Notes: generated by a model not told the origin, from the sequence alone. Positions 1 through 6,860 are shown, counted from the first letter of the stretch. The stretch: DNA of 9,912 nucleotides from Rhodospira sp. (GCA_028277295.1 JANQGN010000145.1:1-9912); one strand, 5' to 3'. Made by a program: numbers and translations.

Positions 1-265
1 TGACGCCGCCGAACTCCCCGCCGAAGCGCACCGGCCGGCCCATCATCCAGGCCAGTTCGGGAACGATCTCCTCGCCCATGGCGCCCAGGCGTTCCACGCC
101 GGCCTGCACCAGGGCGATGCGCTCGTCCAGGGGGCGGGCGGCCCAGGCGGACTGGGCGGCGCGGGCGCGGGCGGCGGCGGCGCGGGCCTCGTCCAGGGAC
201 AGGACGGGGCGTTCCACGTAGACCTCGCCGTTGACCGGCGAGATCAGCTTCAGGGTCTTGGTCAT
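1..265 (-). CDS. Aldehyde dehydrogenase, N-terminal fragment (runs off the window)
   Basis: Partial gene: only the first 88 codons are present and the rest lies left of base 1. The protein begins MTKTLKLISPVNGEVYVERP and contains the stretch ELAWMMGRPVRFGGEFGG. This pattern is typical of the start of NAD(P)-dependent aldehyde dehydrogenases, which oxidise an aldehyde to a carboxylic acid. The catalytic Cys and Glu would lie outside the window. It sits 55 bases downstream of the GlnA-like ligase on the same strand, so the two are probably one operon. In Puu-type polyamine catabolism such a dehydrogenase oxidises a gamma-glutamylamino-aldehyde; that substrate is inferred from the neighbour only. 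An in-frame ATG at 277 would add four residues (MKAP). Neither start has a clear ribosome binding site. The segment after the start is rich in Ala-Arg codons. Confidence 0.85.
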   Translation of the reverse strand, partial: MTKTLKLISPVNGEVYVERPVLSLDEARAAAARARAAQSAWAARPLDERIALVQAGVERLGAMGEEIVPELAWMMGRPVRFGGEFGGV

Positions 266-320
266 GGGGGCCTTCATGGATGGCGGGACGGTGACGTGAA
301 AGGGGAAGCGGGGTGCGTGA

Positions 321-1706
321 TCAGTACCGCTCGAAGCCGCGCATCAGCTCCCAGTCGGTGACGCGGCGATCGTACTCCGCCTGCTCCCAGCGGGCGGTGT
401 GAACGTAGTGGTCGATGACGTCATCCCCCATGGCCGCGCGCAGCATGGCCGAGGCATTCAGATTCTCGGTGGCGGCGCGCAAGGTGCGGGGAATGTCGGA
501 CAGGCGCGCGTCGCCGTAGGCGTCGCCGATGAACGGGTCTGACAGAGTCAGGTTTTCCTCGATGCCGGCGATGCCGGCGGCGATCAAGGCGGCGAAAGCC
601 AGGTAGGGGTTCACGTCGGCGCCGGGCACGCGGCACTCGCAGCGGACCGCCCTGGAGCCCTCGCCGCAGAGCCGGAAGCCGGCGGTGCGGTTGTCGCGGC
701 TCCACACAACCTTGGTGGGGGCGAAGGTGCCGTCCTGGAAGCGCTTGTAGGAGTTGATGTAGGGCGCCAGGAAGGCGGTGTAATCCGGCGCGTACCTGAT
801 CTGACCGGCCATGAACCGGCGCATCAGGTCGGACATGCCGAGGGGGGCCTTGGGGTCATGGAACAGTGGCGTCCGCCCCTCGGCGTCGCGCAGCGACATG
901 TGGATGTGACAGGAGCTGCCGGCGAGCGCATAGTCCCATTTGGCCATGAAGGTGATGGCCTTGCCGTGGGCGTGGGCGATCTCCTTCATGGCGTTTTTCA
1001 TGACCGTGTGCCGGTCGGCCATGGTCAGGGCGTCGGCATAGCGGATGTTCAGTTCTTCCTGGCCAGGACCCCATTCGCCCTTGGACGTTTCCACGGGGAT
1101 CCCGGATGCCTGGAGATGATTGCGCATGGCGCGCACCACGCCCTCTTCCTTGGTGGTCTGGAAGATGTGGTAGTCCTCGATGTAGGTGCCGGCGGCGCGG
1201 GCGTCGCGGTAGCGGCGGTCGTGAAGGGTCCTGTAGTCCTCGTCGAACAGGTAGAATTCCAGTTCGGACGCGGCGAAGGCCGTCAGGCCCATGTCCTGCA
1301 GGCGATCCACCTGGCGCCGCAACACGGCCCGGGGGCTGTGTGGGATCGGCGCATGGTGGTGATGGTCGAGCACGTCACACAGCACCATGGCGGTGCCGTC
1401 CAGCCAGGTACAGCGCCGCAGGGTGGTCAGGTCGGGCTTCAGCACGAAGTCGCCGTAGCCTTTCGCCCAGCTATGCGCGGCGTAACCCGGCACCGGCTCC
1501 ATGTCGATGTCATCGGCCAGCAGATAGTCGCAGGCGTGGGTCTCCTCGTGCCCGCTGTCCAGGAAGAAGGCGGCATGAAAGCGCTTGCCCACCAGGCGGC
1601 CCTGCATGTCGGGAAACGCGACCAACACGGTGTCAATCGCGCCGCCGTCCACCGCGGTCTTCAGATCATTAAAGGAGAGTCCCTTACCCGTCCGTGTCAT
1701 GCCCAT
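321..1706 (-). CDS. GlnA-like gamma-glutamyl-amine (polyamine) ligase, glutamine synthetase family
   Basis: About 461 residues, the usual length for GlnA/PuuA-like ligases, which join glutamate to ammonia or an amine using ATP. Glutamine synthetase landmarks appear in order: SELEFYLF (147-154, metal-binding Glu), GPGQEELNIRY (213-223), SSCHIHMSL (264-272), NSYKRF (318-323), DNRTAGFR (338-345) and ECRVPGADVNPYLAFAA (from 357). No adenylylation-loop pattern of housekeeping GlnA is obvious. The adjacent downstream aldehyde dehydrogenase favours a role in amine or polyamine breakdown (PuuA-like gamma-glutamylputrescine synthetase). Gamma-glutamylmethylamide or ethanolamide synthesis are alternatives that sequence alone cannot exclude. 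The start is taken at ATG 1706. ATG 1700 is equally possible, and an upstream TTG at 1775 is unlikely because it lies in the hairpin leader. No strong Shine-Dalgarno is visible. The first bases overlap the end of the preceding glycosyltransferase frame. Confidence 0.9.
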   Translation of the reverse strand: MGMTRTGKGLSFNDLKTAVDGGAIDTVLVAFPDMQGRLVGKRFHAAFFLDSGHEETHACDYLLADDIDMEPVPGYAAHSWAKGYGDFVLKPDLTTLRRCTWLDGTAMVLCDVLDHHHHAPIPHSPRAVLRRQVDRLQDMGLTAFAASELEFYLFDEDYRTLHDRRYRDARAAGTYIEDYHIFQTTKEEGVVRAMRNHLQASGIPVETSKGEWGPGQEELNIRYADALTMADRHTVMKNAMKEIAHAHGKAITFMAKWDYALAGSSCHIHMSLRDAEGRTPLFHDPKAPLGMSDLMRRFMAGQIRYAPDYTAFLAPYINSYKRFQDGTFAPTKVVWSRDNRTAGFRLCGEGSRAVRCECRVPGADVNPYLAFAALIAAGIAGIEENLTLSDPFIGDAYGDARLSDIPRTLRAATENLNASAMLRAAMGDDVIDHYVHTARWEQAEYDRRVTDWELMRGFERY

Positions 1707-3909
1707 GATTGCGCGCGCCGCTTGTCTGTTGCGTGGAGGGGCGGGATGGTACCCGATCCCTTCGGGTGGGACCAAGAGGCTTGCGAAGCCATTGTATACA
1801 AGGTCGCGTGGATCGCAGGGCCAGGCGCGCGGCGGCCATCAGACTCCACGAGCGCGAGCGCAGCACGCCCCAGAGGACCTCGGCGGCGGCGCCGGGCTCG
1901 GTCAGGGGCGGCGGCTCGTCAGGTTCCGGGGTCAGGCCGGCGCGGCGTCGGGCGCGATTGCGCAAGGGGCGGGTGACCCGCCAGGCCCAGGAGCGCCACA
2001 GGGCGCGGGCGCGGCGACGGGCGCGGTCCTCCGCGCGGGCGGCCGGGCTGGCGCCGACATCGCGATCAAGGCGATAGCCGCCGGTCTGGCGCGCCACCAG
2101 GCCGGCCAGCAACCCCGCCACAAGAGGTGTCGACCGGCCGCCGTCCAGGGCGGCCCAGGCCGCGGGCGCGCGGGCCAGGGCCGAGGCTGGATCGATCCAC
2201 GGCCGGTCCCGGGACAGCGCGACGACGGGTGCCGCGCGATGGGTCAGGCCCGCGCCGACGGCCACCGCCACCAGCCCCCACAGTCCGCTTTCCGGCGCCC
2301 AGTTCCGCGTCGCCACGGCCACGGCGCGCGGGCCCAGCATCAGGCCCGGTCCGGCCACCAGATTGACCGCCTGGGCGCTGATCGGCTGTCCGTCCAGGCA
2401 CAGCACCAGACGGTTTTCGGGCCCCTCGCGCCAGCCCGGGGCCAGCAGGTCGGCGCCGGTTTGCGCCAGCAGCGCGGCCAGCCGGTCCTGGGCGTCCGGG
2501 TCCGGGCGGTCGGCGTCTGTCAGCAGCCAGGCGGCATGGTGCGGCGGCGCGCTGGCCAAGGCCGCCTTCCACGCTGTGTCGGGCCGATCGGCCGGGGCGA
2601 CCAGCACGCGCACGGGCAGCCCCGGATCGCCTGGCGTTGACCGAGGCGGCGGCATGCTCCCCAGCAGCGCCGCATGCCATGCCCGCCACACCGCGTGGGC
2701 CTCATGCTGGGAGACTTGCGGGCGGGCAGGGGGCGGCGCCGTGCCGATCAGCGCGGCCAGCCGGTCCGCCAGGGCCGCGGCATCGGCCTCGGGCGGAACC
2801 AGCACGCGGGACCGGTCGGCCTCGGCGACCGTCTCGGCTACCCCGCCGCCCGCGCGGGCGAGCACCGGAACCCGAAGCGCCAGGCATTCGTGCAAGGTGA
2901 GCGGGCTGTTGTCCTCTGCGCCGGCGATCAGCGCCAGGCGCCCCGGCTGTCGAAGGTGGTCCAGGGCCTCGGCGCGTGGCAGGCGGTCGAGGGTCAGGCT
3001 CTCCCAGGGCCAGCCGGCGGCGCGGCGGCGGATCACCCGATCGGCCGGTTCGCCGGCCAGCACGCCGGCCCGCCCCAGGAAGGTCACCCGCGTCGGGCGG
3101 TTGTCCGGCGGTCGGGCGGCCAGGCTGTCCAGCCCGTCGAGCACCCAGGCCAGTCCCTTGCGGGCCTCCAGACGGCCGAACACCACCACCTCGTGGACGG
3201 GGATGCGGTCCGCCTCGGGCGGTCGTGGCTGGCCGGGGTCCGGCATCAGGACCGGCATCATGTGGACGCCCGCGGTGGGCAGGGTCACGCCCTGGTCGGC
3301 CAGCCGCTGGATCATGTACCGGCTGGGGCTCCACACCGCGTCCATCAGGGACGGCGCGGCCCGCTCCAGGTCGATCTGCACCAGGCGCGACAGATCGGCC
3401 AGCGGCGTATCGTTGCCAGCCATGGACCAGTCCGAGGCGCCATGCAGCCCGAGCACCAGGCGGGTGTGCGGGAAGGCCAGACCCAGCGCCCTGGCCTGAC
3501 CGCACAGCGTCGCGTCGCCGCCCCAGTCGTTGAAGTGGATCAGGTCGAACGCACGGGCCGCGAGCCAGGACAAGGCTCTCTGTCGGCGGCCCAGCGTGCC
3601 CAGCCGCCACACGCCGCCCGGCGGCGGGAAGGCGGGGCCGGCCTCGGGTAAGGGCACCAGGGCGATCCCCCGCCGCCGGTAGTGGGTGACCCAGTCGGAA
3701 AAGGGGCCGTCCATGGCGCGGGCACCGTTCAGGCACAGCACGGTGACCGCGTGGCCCTCGGCGACCAGCAGACCGGCCAGGGCGCCCAGAACCGTGGCGA
3801 TTCCGCCGGTGCGGTGTGGTCCCAGGATCTCGGTGGTCACCAGACAGACACGGGCGGGACGAGGGGCGGGCACGCGAGGGGTCTCCGGCACGGGGAACCA
3901 GGGGACCAC
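1684..3909 (-). CDS. GT-B glycosyltransferase (GT4/GT5-like) with degenerate GT-A-like C-terminal half
   Basis: The frame is 741 codons. Residues 21-400 form a GT-B fold. They begin with a glycogen-synthase-like N-terminal lobe (VCLVTTEILGP, then TGGIATV and HFNDWGG), followed by a GT4-type nucleotide-sugar lobe with GRLEARKG (245-252) and EDNSPLTLHE (332-341). It therefore probably transfers a sugar from a nucleotide donor to a surface glycan; donor and acceptor are unknown. Residues about 433-570 resemble a shrunken GT-A domain (DADRPDP near 465) that lacks the acidic catalytic motifs of the neighbouring gene. Two copies of a basic Trp/Arg helix follow (637-655 and 683-699). After about residue 699 codon use changes abruptly (TGT ATA CAA, CCT CTT), and the frame runs through an apparent control region to a TAA inside the next gene. 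The start is GTG 3909; GTG 3891 and GTG 3873 are alternatives. It lies 31 bases after the GT-A gene. Confidence 0.85.
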   Translation of the reverse strand: MVPWFPVPETPRVPAPRPARVCLVTTEILGPHRTGGIATVLGALAGLLVAEGHAVTVLCLNGARAMDGPFSDWVTHYRRRGIALVPLPEAGPAFPPPGGVWRLGTLGRRQRALSWLAARAFDLIHFNDWGGDATLCGQARALGLAFPHTRLVLGLHGASDWSMAGNDTPLADLSRLVQIDLERAAPSLMDAVWSPSRYMIQRLADQGVTLPTAGVHMMPVLMPDPGQPRPPEADRIPVHEVVVFGRLEARKGLAWVLDGLDSLAARPPDNRPTRVTFLGRAGVLAGEPADRVIRRRAAGWPWESLTLDRLPRAEALDHLRQPGRLALIAGAEDNSPLTLHECLALRVPVLARAGGGVAETVAEADRSRVLVPPEADAAALADRLAALIGTAPPPARPQVSQHEAHAVWRAWHAALLGSMPPPRSTPGDPGLPVRVLVAPADRPDTAWKAALASAPPHHAAWLLTDADRPDPDAQDRLAALLAQTGADLLAPGWREGPENRLVLCLDGQPISAQAVNLVAGPGLMLGPRAVAVATRNWAPESGLWGLVAVAVGAGLTHRAAPVVALSRDRPWIDPASALARAPAAWAALDGGRSTPLVAGLLAGLVARQTGGYRLDRDVGASPAARAEDRARRRARALWRSWAWRVTRPLRNRARRRAGLTPEPDEPPPLTEPGAAAEVLWGVLRSRSWSLMAAARLALRSTRPCIQWLRKPLGPTRRDRVPSRPSTQQTSGARNHGHDTDG
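1747..1774 (-). promoter_or_regulatory. Bulged hairpin in the leader of the GlnA-like ligase gene
   Basis: ACCCGA (1751-1756) pairs with TCGGGT (1762-1767) around a 5-base loop. The stem continues as TGGT (1747-1750) with ACCA (1771-1774), past a 3-base GGG bulge at 1768-1770. There is no run of T on either side, so an ordinary Rho-independent terminator is not supported. It lies 41 bases upstream of the ligase ATG and could act as an mRNA leader structure or attenuator, or mark the end of the upstream unit. Its function is inferred. Confidence 0.45.
1778..1790 (-). promoter_or_regulatory. Short hairpin in the leader of the GlnA-like ligase gene
   Basis: A perfect 5-base stem, GGCTT (1778-1782) with AAGCC (1786-1790), has a 3-base loop. 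It lies between the TTGTATACAA palindrome and the larger hairpin, so three symmetric elements follow one another within 55 bases. The stem is short and could be chance on its own. The clustering is what makes it worth listing. Confidence 0.35.
1792..1801. promoter_or_regulatory. Palindrome TTGTATACAA, possible GntR-type operator
   Basis: A perfect 10-base palindrome lies about 86 bases upstream of the ligase start, in an otherwise GC-rich stretch. On the minus strand it also contains -10-like hexamers (TATACA, TACAAT), though no convincing -35 lies at the right distance. GntR-family regulators with an FCD domain are known to use similar TTGTATACAA-type sites, so it could control the ligase/dehydrogenase operon. 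No regulator gene is present in the window. The assignment is by pattern only. Confidence 0.45.
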
Positions 3910-3940
3910 ATCCTAAGGCGAGCGATCCACCAAGACACGC

Positions 3941-5212
3941 CTAAACCGGCAGGCCGGCCGCGCGCAGGTGACGCAGCACCCGGTCTCGGGCGCGGACGTG
4001 GTCCATGGTGGCGGCCATCCCGCTGGGGGCCTGGCGTTTCCACAGCAGCACCCGGGGAATCACCGCCTGGGGGATCCCGGCGAGCAAGGCGCGGACCAGA
4101 AGATCCCAGTCCTCGGCGCCCGTGGTCGGGTCCGGGTCGAACCCGCCAAGGTGGAAAAACGTGTCGCGGCGGATCAGAAGGTTGGCGTCACCCAGCACAT
4201 TGGCGGTGCCCGCCAGCCCGGGCACCGGGCCCAGCGGCCGATAGACAGGCCCCGGGTCGGGATCGGCCGGCGGGGGGCCATCGCCGTGGACGAGCGCCGC
4301 CCAGCAGGTCCAGATGTCGGCCGCGCCGGTCGCCGCCGCGCGGGCGAAGGTGGCGAGGGCCTCGGGCGGCAGCCGGTTGTCGTCGTCCAGGAACAGCAGC
4401 CAATCGGTGGTCACGGCCTCCGCGCCGGCGCGGCGGGCGGCGCCGAGGCTGGGGCTGTCGCGCTCGATCAGCCTTGCGCGGGTGGGATGGATGGCCGCCA
4501 GCCGCGCCCGCACCGCCGCCACGGTGGCCGGGTCGGTGCTGGCGGCATCCACCACGGCCAGGGCATCGGGTCGCCGGGTCTGGGCGGCCAGGGACTCCAG
4601 GGCCGCCGCCGCCAGGGTGGGCCGGTCGCGATGCACCAGCACCACACCCAGGGTGATCCGCCGCGCCCGCGCCTGGGCGCGCGCCGCCAGGTCCCGGGCG
4701 GGGTGGGGGAGAGTGTCCAGCCAGCGGATCCAGGCGCGCCGGTCGGGGTCGGCGGCGTCCGGCAGGGTGGCGTCTCCCGCCGGTCCCGGTGGGGCGATCC
4801 AGGACGCCGAGGTCCGCGCCAGGCGATCCAGGGCGGCGGCCTCATGGACCCAGGAGGGAGGGGTCCTCGGATCCAGGGTGTCGTCGGTCGAGGGCCATAT
4901 CAGCCATCGTCCCGGCCAGGGATCCAGGGCGGCGGCCCGCGCCTGCGCGGCGATGCCCAGCCACCACGGCGCTCCGACGGCCACCACCGTCCGATGGCCC
5001 AGGGTGGCCAGGCGGACCGCCATGTCCTGGGCGAGCCGGGCAGGGGATCGGTCCGGATGGGTGACGGGCCGATCCGGTCTCGGCGGCGGCGACGTTATCA
5101 CCCGCAGCCCGCGCGACCGCAACATGGCGATCAGGGGTAGCGACTCGGTTGGCCCGGCGATGATCGTCACCGACGCCGGTTCGCCTGAGAGTGTCCGTCG
5201 TCCGGGCGCCAT
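3941..5212 (-). CDS. Family 2 (GT-A) glycosyltransferase with an uncharacterised N-terminal half
   Basis: 423 residues. The C-terminal part, about 186-400, is a GT-A glycosyltransferase. It has an ITLGVVLVHRDRPTL opening strand, a VVDAASTDP nucleotide-binding segment, LGAARRAGAE, the metal-binding acidic motif LDDDN (275-279), GDANLLIRR (341-349), GGF (356-358) and the acidic GAEDWD motif (365-370) expected near the catalytic base. The first 180 residues are not recognised. Alternating strands and helices (SVTIIAG, HRTVVAVGAPWWLG, GRWLIWPSTDD) suggest a degenerate Rossmann-like lobe, perhaps a GT-B relic. The role is probably assembly of a surface polysaccharide or glycan; the sugar is unknown. 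ATG 5212 is chosen because AGAAGG and GGGGGAGA stand just upstream. A TTG at 5254 would add an Arg/Gly-rich leader and is less likely. The TAG stop at 3941 is followed after 31 bases by the second glycosyltransferase, so the two are probably co-transcribed. Confidence 0.87.
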   Translation of the reverse strand: MAPGRRTLSGEPASVTIIAGPTESLPLIAMLRSRGLRVITSPPPRPDRPVTHPDRSPARLAQDMAVRLATLGHRTVVAVGAPWWLGIAAQARAAALDPWPGRWLIWPSTDDTLDPRTPPSWVHEAAALDRLARTSASWIAPPGPAGDATLPDAADPDRRAWIRWLDTLPHPARDLAARAQARARRITLGVVLVHRDRPTLAAAALESLAAQTRRPDALAVVDAASTDPATVAAVRARLAAIHPTRARLIERDSPSLGAARRAGAEAVTTDWLLFLDDDNRLPPEALATFARAAATGAADIWTCWAALVHGDGPPPADPDPGPVYRPLGPVPGLAGTANVLGDANLLIRRDTFFHLGGFDPDPTTGAEDWDLLVRALLAGIPQAVIPRVLLWKRQAPSGMAATMDHVRARDRVLRHLRAAGLPV

Positions 5213-5238
5213 TCTCCCCCGCCTTCTCCCAAGCCCGC

Positions 5239-5250
5239 CTCGGCGCCGAG
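5239..5250. promoter_or_regulatory. 12-base palindrome upstream of the glycosyltransferase pair
   Basis: CTCGGCGCCGAG is a perfect palindrome 27 bases ahead of the GT-A gene start, in the divergent gap 5213-5372. On the minus strand it directly follows TTGACT, a good -35-like hexamer, but no matching -10 lies at the right spacing. In DNA this rich in G and C a 12-base palindrome can arise by chance, so an operator role is only a possibility. Confidence 0.25.
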
Positions 5251-5298
5251 TCAACCTGGCGTTCGCGCGGAAGGTCTGACGATCGCCGTGGATCGACC

Positions 5299-5327
5299 CT
5301 TTTGGGGCCGATCGGGCTCATGATACT
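5299..5327 (+). promoter_or_regulatory. Candidate promoter for the hemerythrin gene
   Basis: CTTTTG (5299-5304) and GATACT (5322-5327) are separated by 17 bases, 45 bases ahead of the chosen ATG. The match to a vegetative promoter is moderate. The 8-base palindrome CCGATCGG (5308-5315) sits in the spacer, where a repressor could block polymerase. Confidence 0.35.
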
Positions 5328-5372
5328 CTCTCCGCCCGGGGCTTGGACGCGGACAGAAAGGTGAGCACGCAG

Positions 5373-6809
5373 ATGACCGTCAAGGATCACAGGGACGCCG
5401 CTCAAGCGGTCATCGCCGAGGCGGAACAGGCTGTCGCTCAATTGGGGGGCGCCCAAGACGCTCGTGCGGATCGCCTCTTGAAGCTCCACGAACTGTTCAC
5501 GGTCGTCGAGCAACGCTATCACGCCCAGCAACAGGACCTGGCGGAGCGTGACGAACACATTCGCGTGCTGACCGAGGCCAATGAAAACCTGACCAAGGCG
5601 TTGCGCGCCCTTGCGGAAGCGGCCAACCGGACGGCCGACCACCTGGACGAGGGCGACGTCGACCTGTCGCGCGCCGTGGAGCGGTCCGAGACCCTGGTGG
5701 CCCGGGCTTTCGGCACCGGCGGCAACGCCAACCCCACACAATCTCCCGATGCGCCACCGGTGCCGGACACGCTGGACCCGTCCTTCGCGATCGACGAGGG
5801 CGGGGAAGCCACGGATCCCGATCGGCTGATGGACACGGACTTCGATGTCGTCGGCGGTGGCCTGGTGGAGCCCGAGGACTGCGACGAGGGTCTTGAAGAC
5901 CTCGTCGAAGACCTGGAAATGGGGCGGGACGATGAGGCTGGCGGTGCGGGGATCGCCGTGGACGCCGCTATCGACACGGGGCCCGAGAGTTGGATCGGGG
6001 CCGCCGATGAAGGCGCGGACGACGATGTTCTTGCGTTCGAGGACGACGATCCCGACGCGTCCAGGGATGACGGTGGTGAGGCGGAGCGATGGCCCGGCGA
6101 CGACATCGGGTCCGGGCAAACCAGGGAGTCGGTCGAGGACGGGCATGACGGCGACGTGACGCCGGCCGAAGAGCGGCCGGGCGGCGATGTGACCGACGAG
6201 TCCGAGGGCGAGGACACGGCGGTCGATAAGGACGCCAGCGGGGCCGCGCCGGCGGACATGAACGATCCTGACAGCAACGACGATGAGACCGACGAGACCG
6301 ACGAGACCGACGAGCCGTTGATCCAGTGGTCGGAGAATTGGTCCGTGGGGGCCCAGGAAATGGACCGCGATCACCGCATTCTGATCAATCTTGTCAATCA
6401 GTTGCCGGCCGCTCTCAGCAAGGCGCCGGAGCGTGGCTGGATCGTCGGCAGTGTCCTGAACAGCCTCTGGGATTACACCGAATACCATTTCGATCGTGAA
6501 GAGGCCTTGCAGAAGGCGGCCAATTTCCCTGGTGCCGAGGACCACGCCAGCCGTCACCAAGAACTAAAGCGCCAGGTGCGGGAATGGCTCGACCGATATC
6601 AGGCCGATCCCGAGGCCATGGATGGCGCCGCTCTGCTCGGGTTTCTCAAGGGCTGGTTGACGAATCACATCCTCGGCGAGGACATGCGCTACAAGCCCTA
6701 CGTCCAGAACAATCCGGATGCCCAGGCCGTGGCCGCCGCGATCAAGGTGGACCCGGATCTCATCGAGGATCTGGGTGAGGCAGCCAACATCATGGAGCCG
6801 GCCGTCTAG
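5373..6809 (+). CDS. Bacteriohemerythrin-domain protein with coiled-coil N-terminus and long acidic linker
   Basis: 478 residues in three parts. Residues 1-112 are charged and helical, probably coiled coil. Residues about 113-314 form a low-complexity linker very rich in Asp and Glu, ending in three ETD repeats. Residues 316-445 are a complete hemerythrin domain. All seven expected diiron ligands are present with family-like spacing: His334, His372, Glu376, His391, His395, His432 and Asp437, in the motifs DRDHR, EYHFDREE, HASRH and NHILGED. Such domains bind oxygen reversibly at a carboxylate-bridged diiron centre; roles in oxygen sensing, storage or delivery are known. A 33-residue tail follows. 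No signal peptide or membrane segment is seen, so it is probably cytoplasmic. ATG 5373 is chosen because AAAGGTGAG lies 8 bases upstream; TTG 5343 and GTG 5361 are less likely. The Hpt/receiver-like gene follows on the same strand after 112 bases. Confidence 0.92.
   Translation: MTVKDHRDAAQAVIAEAEQAVAQLGGAQDARADRLLKLHELFTVVEQRYHAQQQDLAERDEHIRVLTEANENLTKALRALAEAANRTADHLDEGDVDLSRAVERSETLVARAFGTGGNANPTQSPDAPPVPDTLDPSFAIDEGGEATDPDRLMDTDFDVVGGGLVEPEDCDEGLEDLVEDLEMGRDDEAGGAGIAVDAAIDTGPESWIGAADEGADDDVLAFEDDDPDASRDDGGEAERWPGDDIGSGQTRESVEDGHDGDVTPAEERPGGDVTDESEGEDTAVDKDASGAAPADMNDPDSNDDETDETDETDEPLIQWSENWSVGAQEMDRDHRILINLVNQLPAALSKAPERGWIVGSVLNSLWDYTEYHFDREEALQKAANFPGAEDHASRHQELKRQVREWLDRYQADPEAMDGAALLGFLKGWLTNHILGEDMRYKPYVQNNPDAQAVAAAIKVDPDLIEDLGEAANIMEPAV
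6285..6314 (+). repeat. Tandem 9-base repeat encoding Glu-Thr-Asp
   Basis: GAGACCGAC occurs three times in a row and is followed by a fourth GAG. It keeps the reading frame and encodes ETDETDETDE at residues 305-314, exactly where the acidic linker meets the hemerythrin domain. The perfect copies suggest recent slippage expansion; gain or loss of a unit would change linker length without a frameshift. Confidence 0.8.
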
Positions 6810-6826
6810 GCCCGAACGGGATGTCC

Positions 6827-6854
6827 CCCGTCACGCCGAACCAACCGTGACGGG
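6827..6854 (+). terminator. Strong hairpin after the hemerythrin gene
   Basis: CCCGTCACG (6827-6835) pairs perfectly with CGTGACGGG (6846-6854) around a 10-base loop, starting 18 bases after the TAG stop. It is preceded by a small CCCG-AA-CGGG element (6811-6820). No T run follows, so it may be a U-less terminator, an mRNA-stabilising end, or an attenuator that sets the ratio between the hemerythrin protein and the downstream gene. Confidence 0.5.
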
Positions 6855-6860
6855 ACGGAG

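Noticed and set aside
266..320. Promoter between the ligase and the aldehyde dehydrogenase
   Set aside because: The gap is 55 bases with no -10/-35 pair or hairpin that stands out, so co-transcription is the simpler reading.
858..1976. Long plus-strand open frame opposite the ligase gene
   Set aside because: It is antisense to a gene with clear glutamine synthetase motifs. Its His/Val/Gly-rich composition is that of a mirror frame in GC-rich DNA.
2363..5279. Several long plus-strand open frames opposite the two glycosyltransferase genes
   Set aside because: They have Arg/Ala/Ser/Pro-rich low-complexity translations without any recognisable motif, while the minus strand shows full glycosyltransferase motifs. 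Long stop-free antisense frames are expected at this GC content.
4842..6560. 572-codon minus-strand frame opposite the hemerythrin gene
   Set aside because: The plus strand carries all seven hemerythrin ligands, a good ribosome site and matching codon use, so the minus frame is a shadow.
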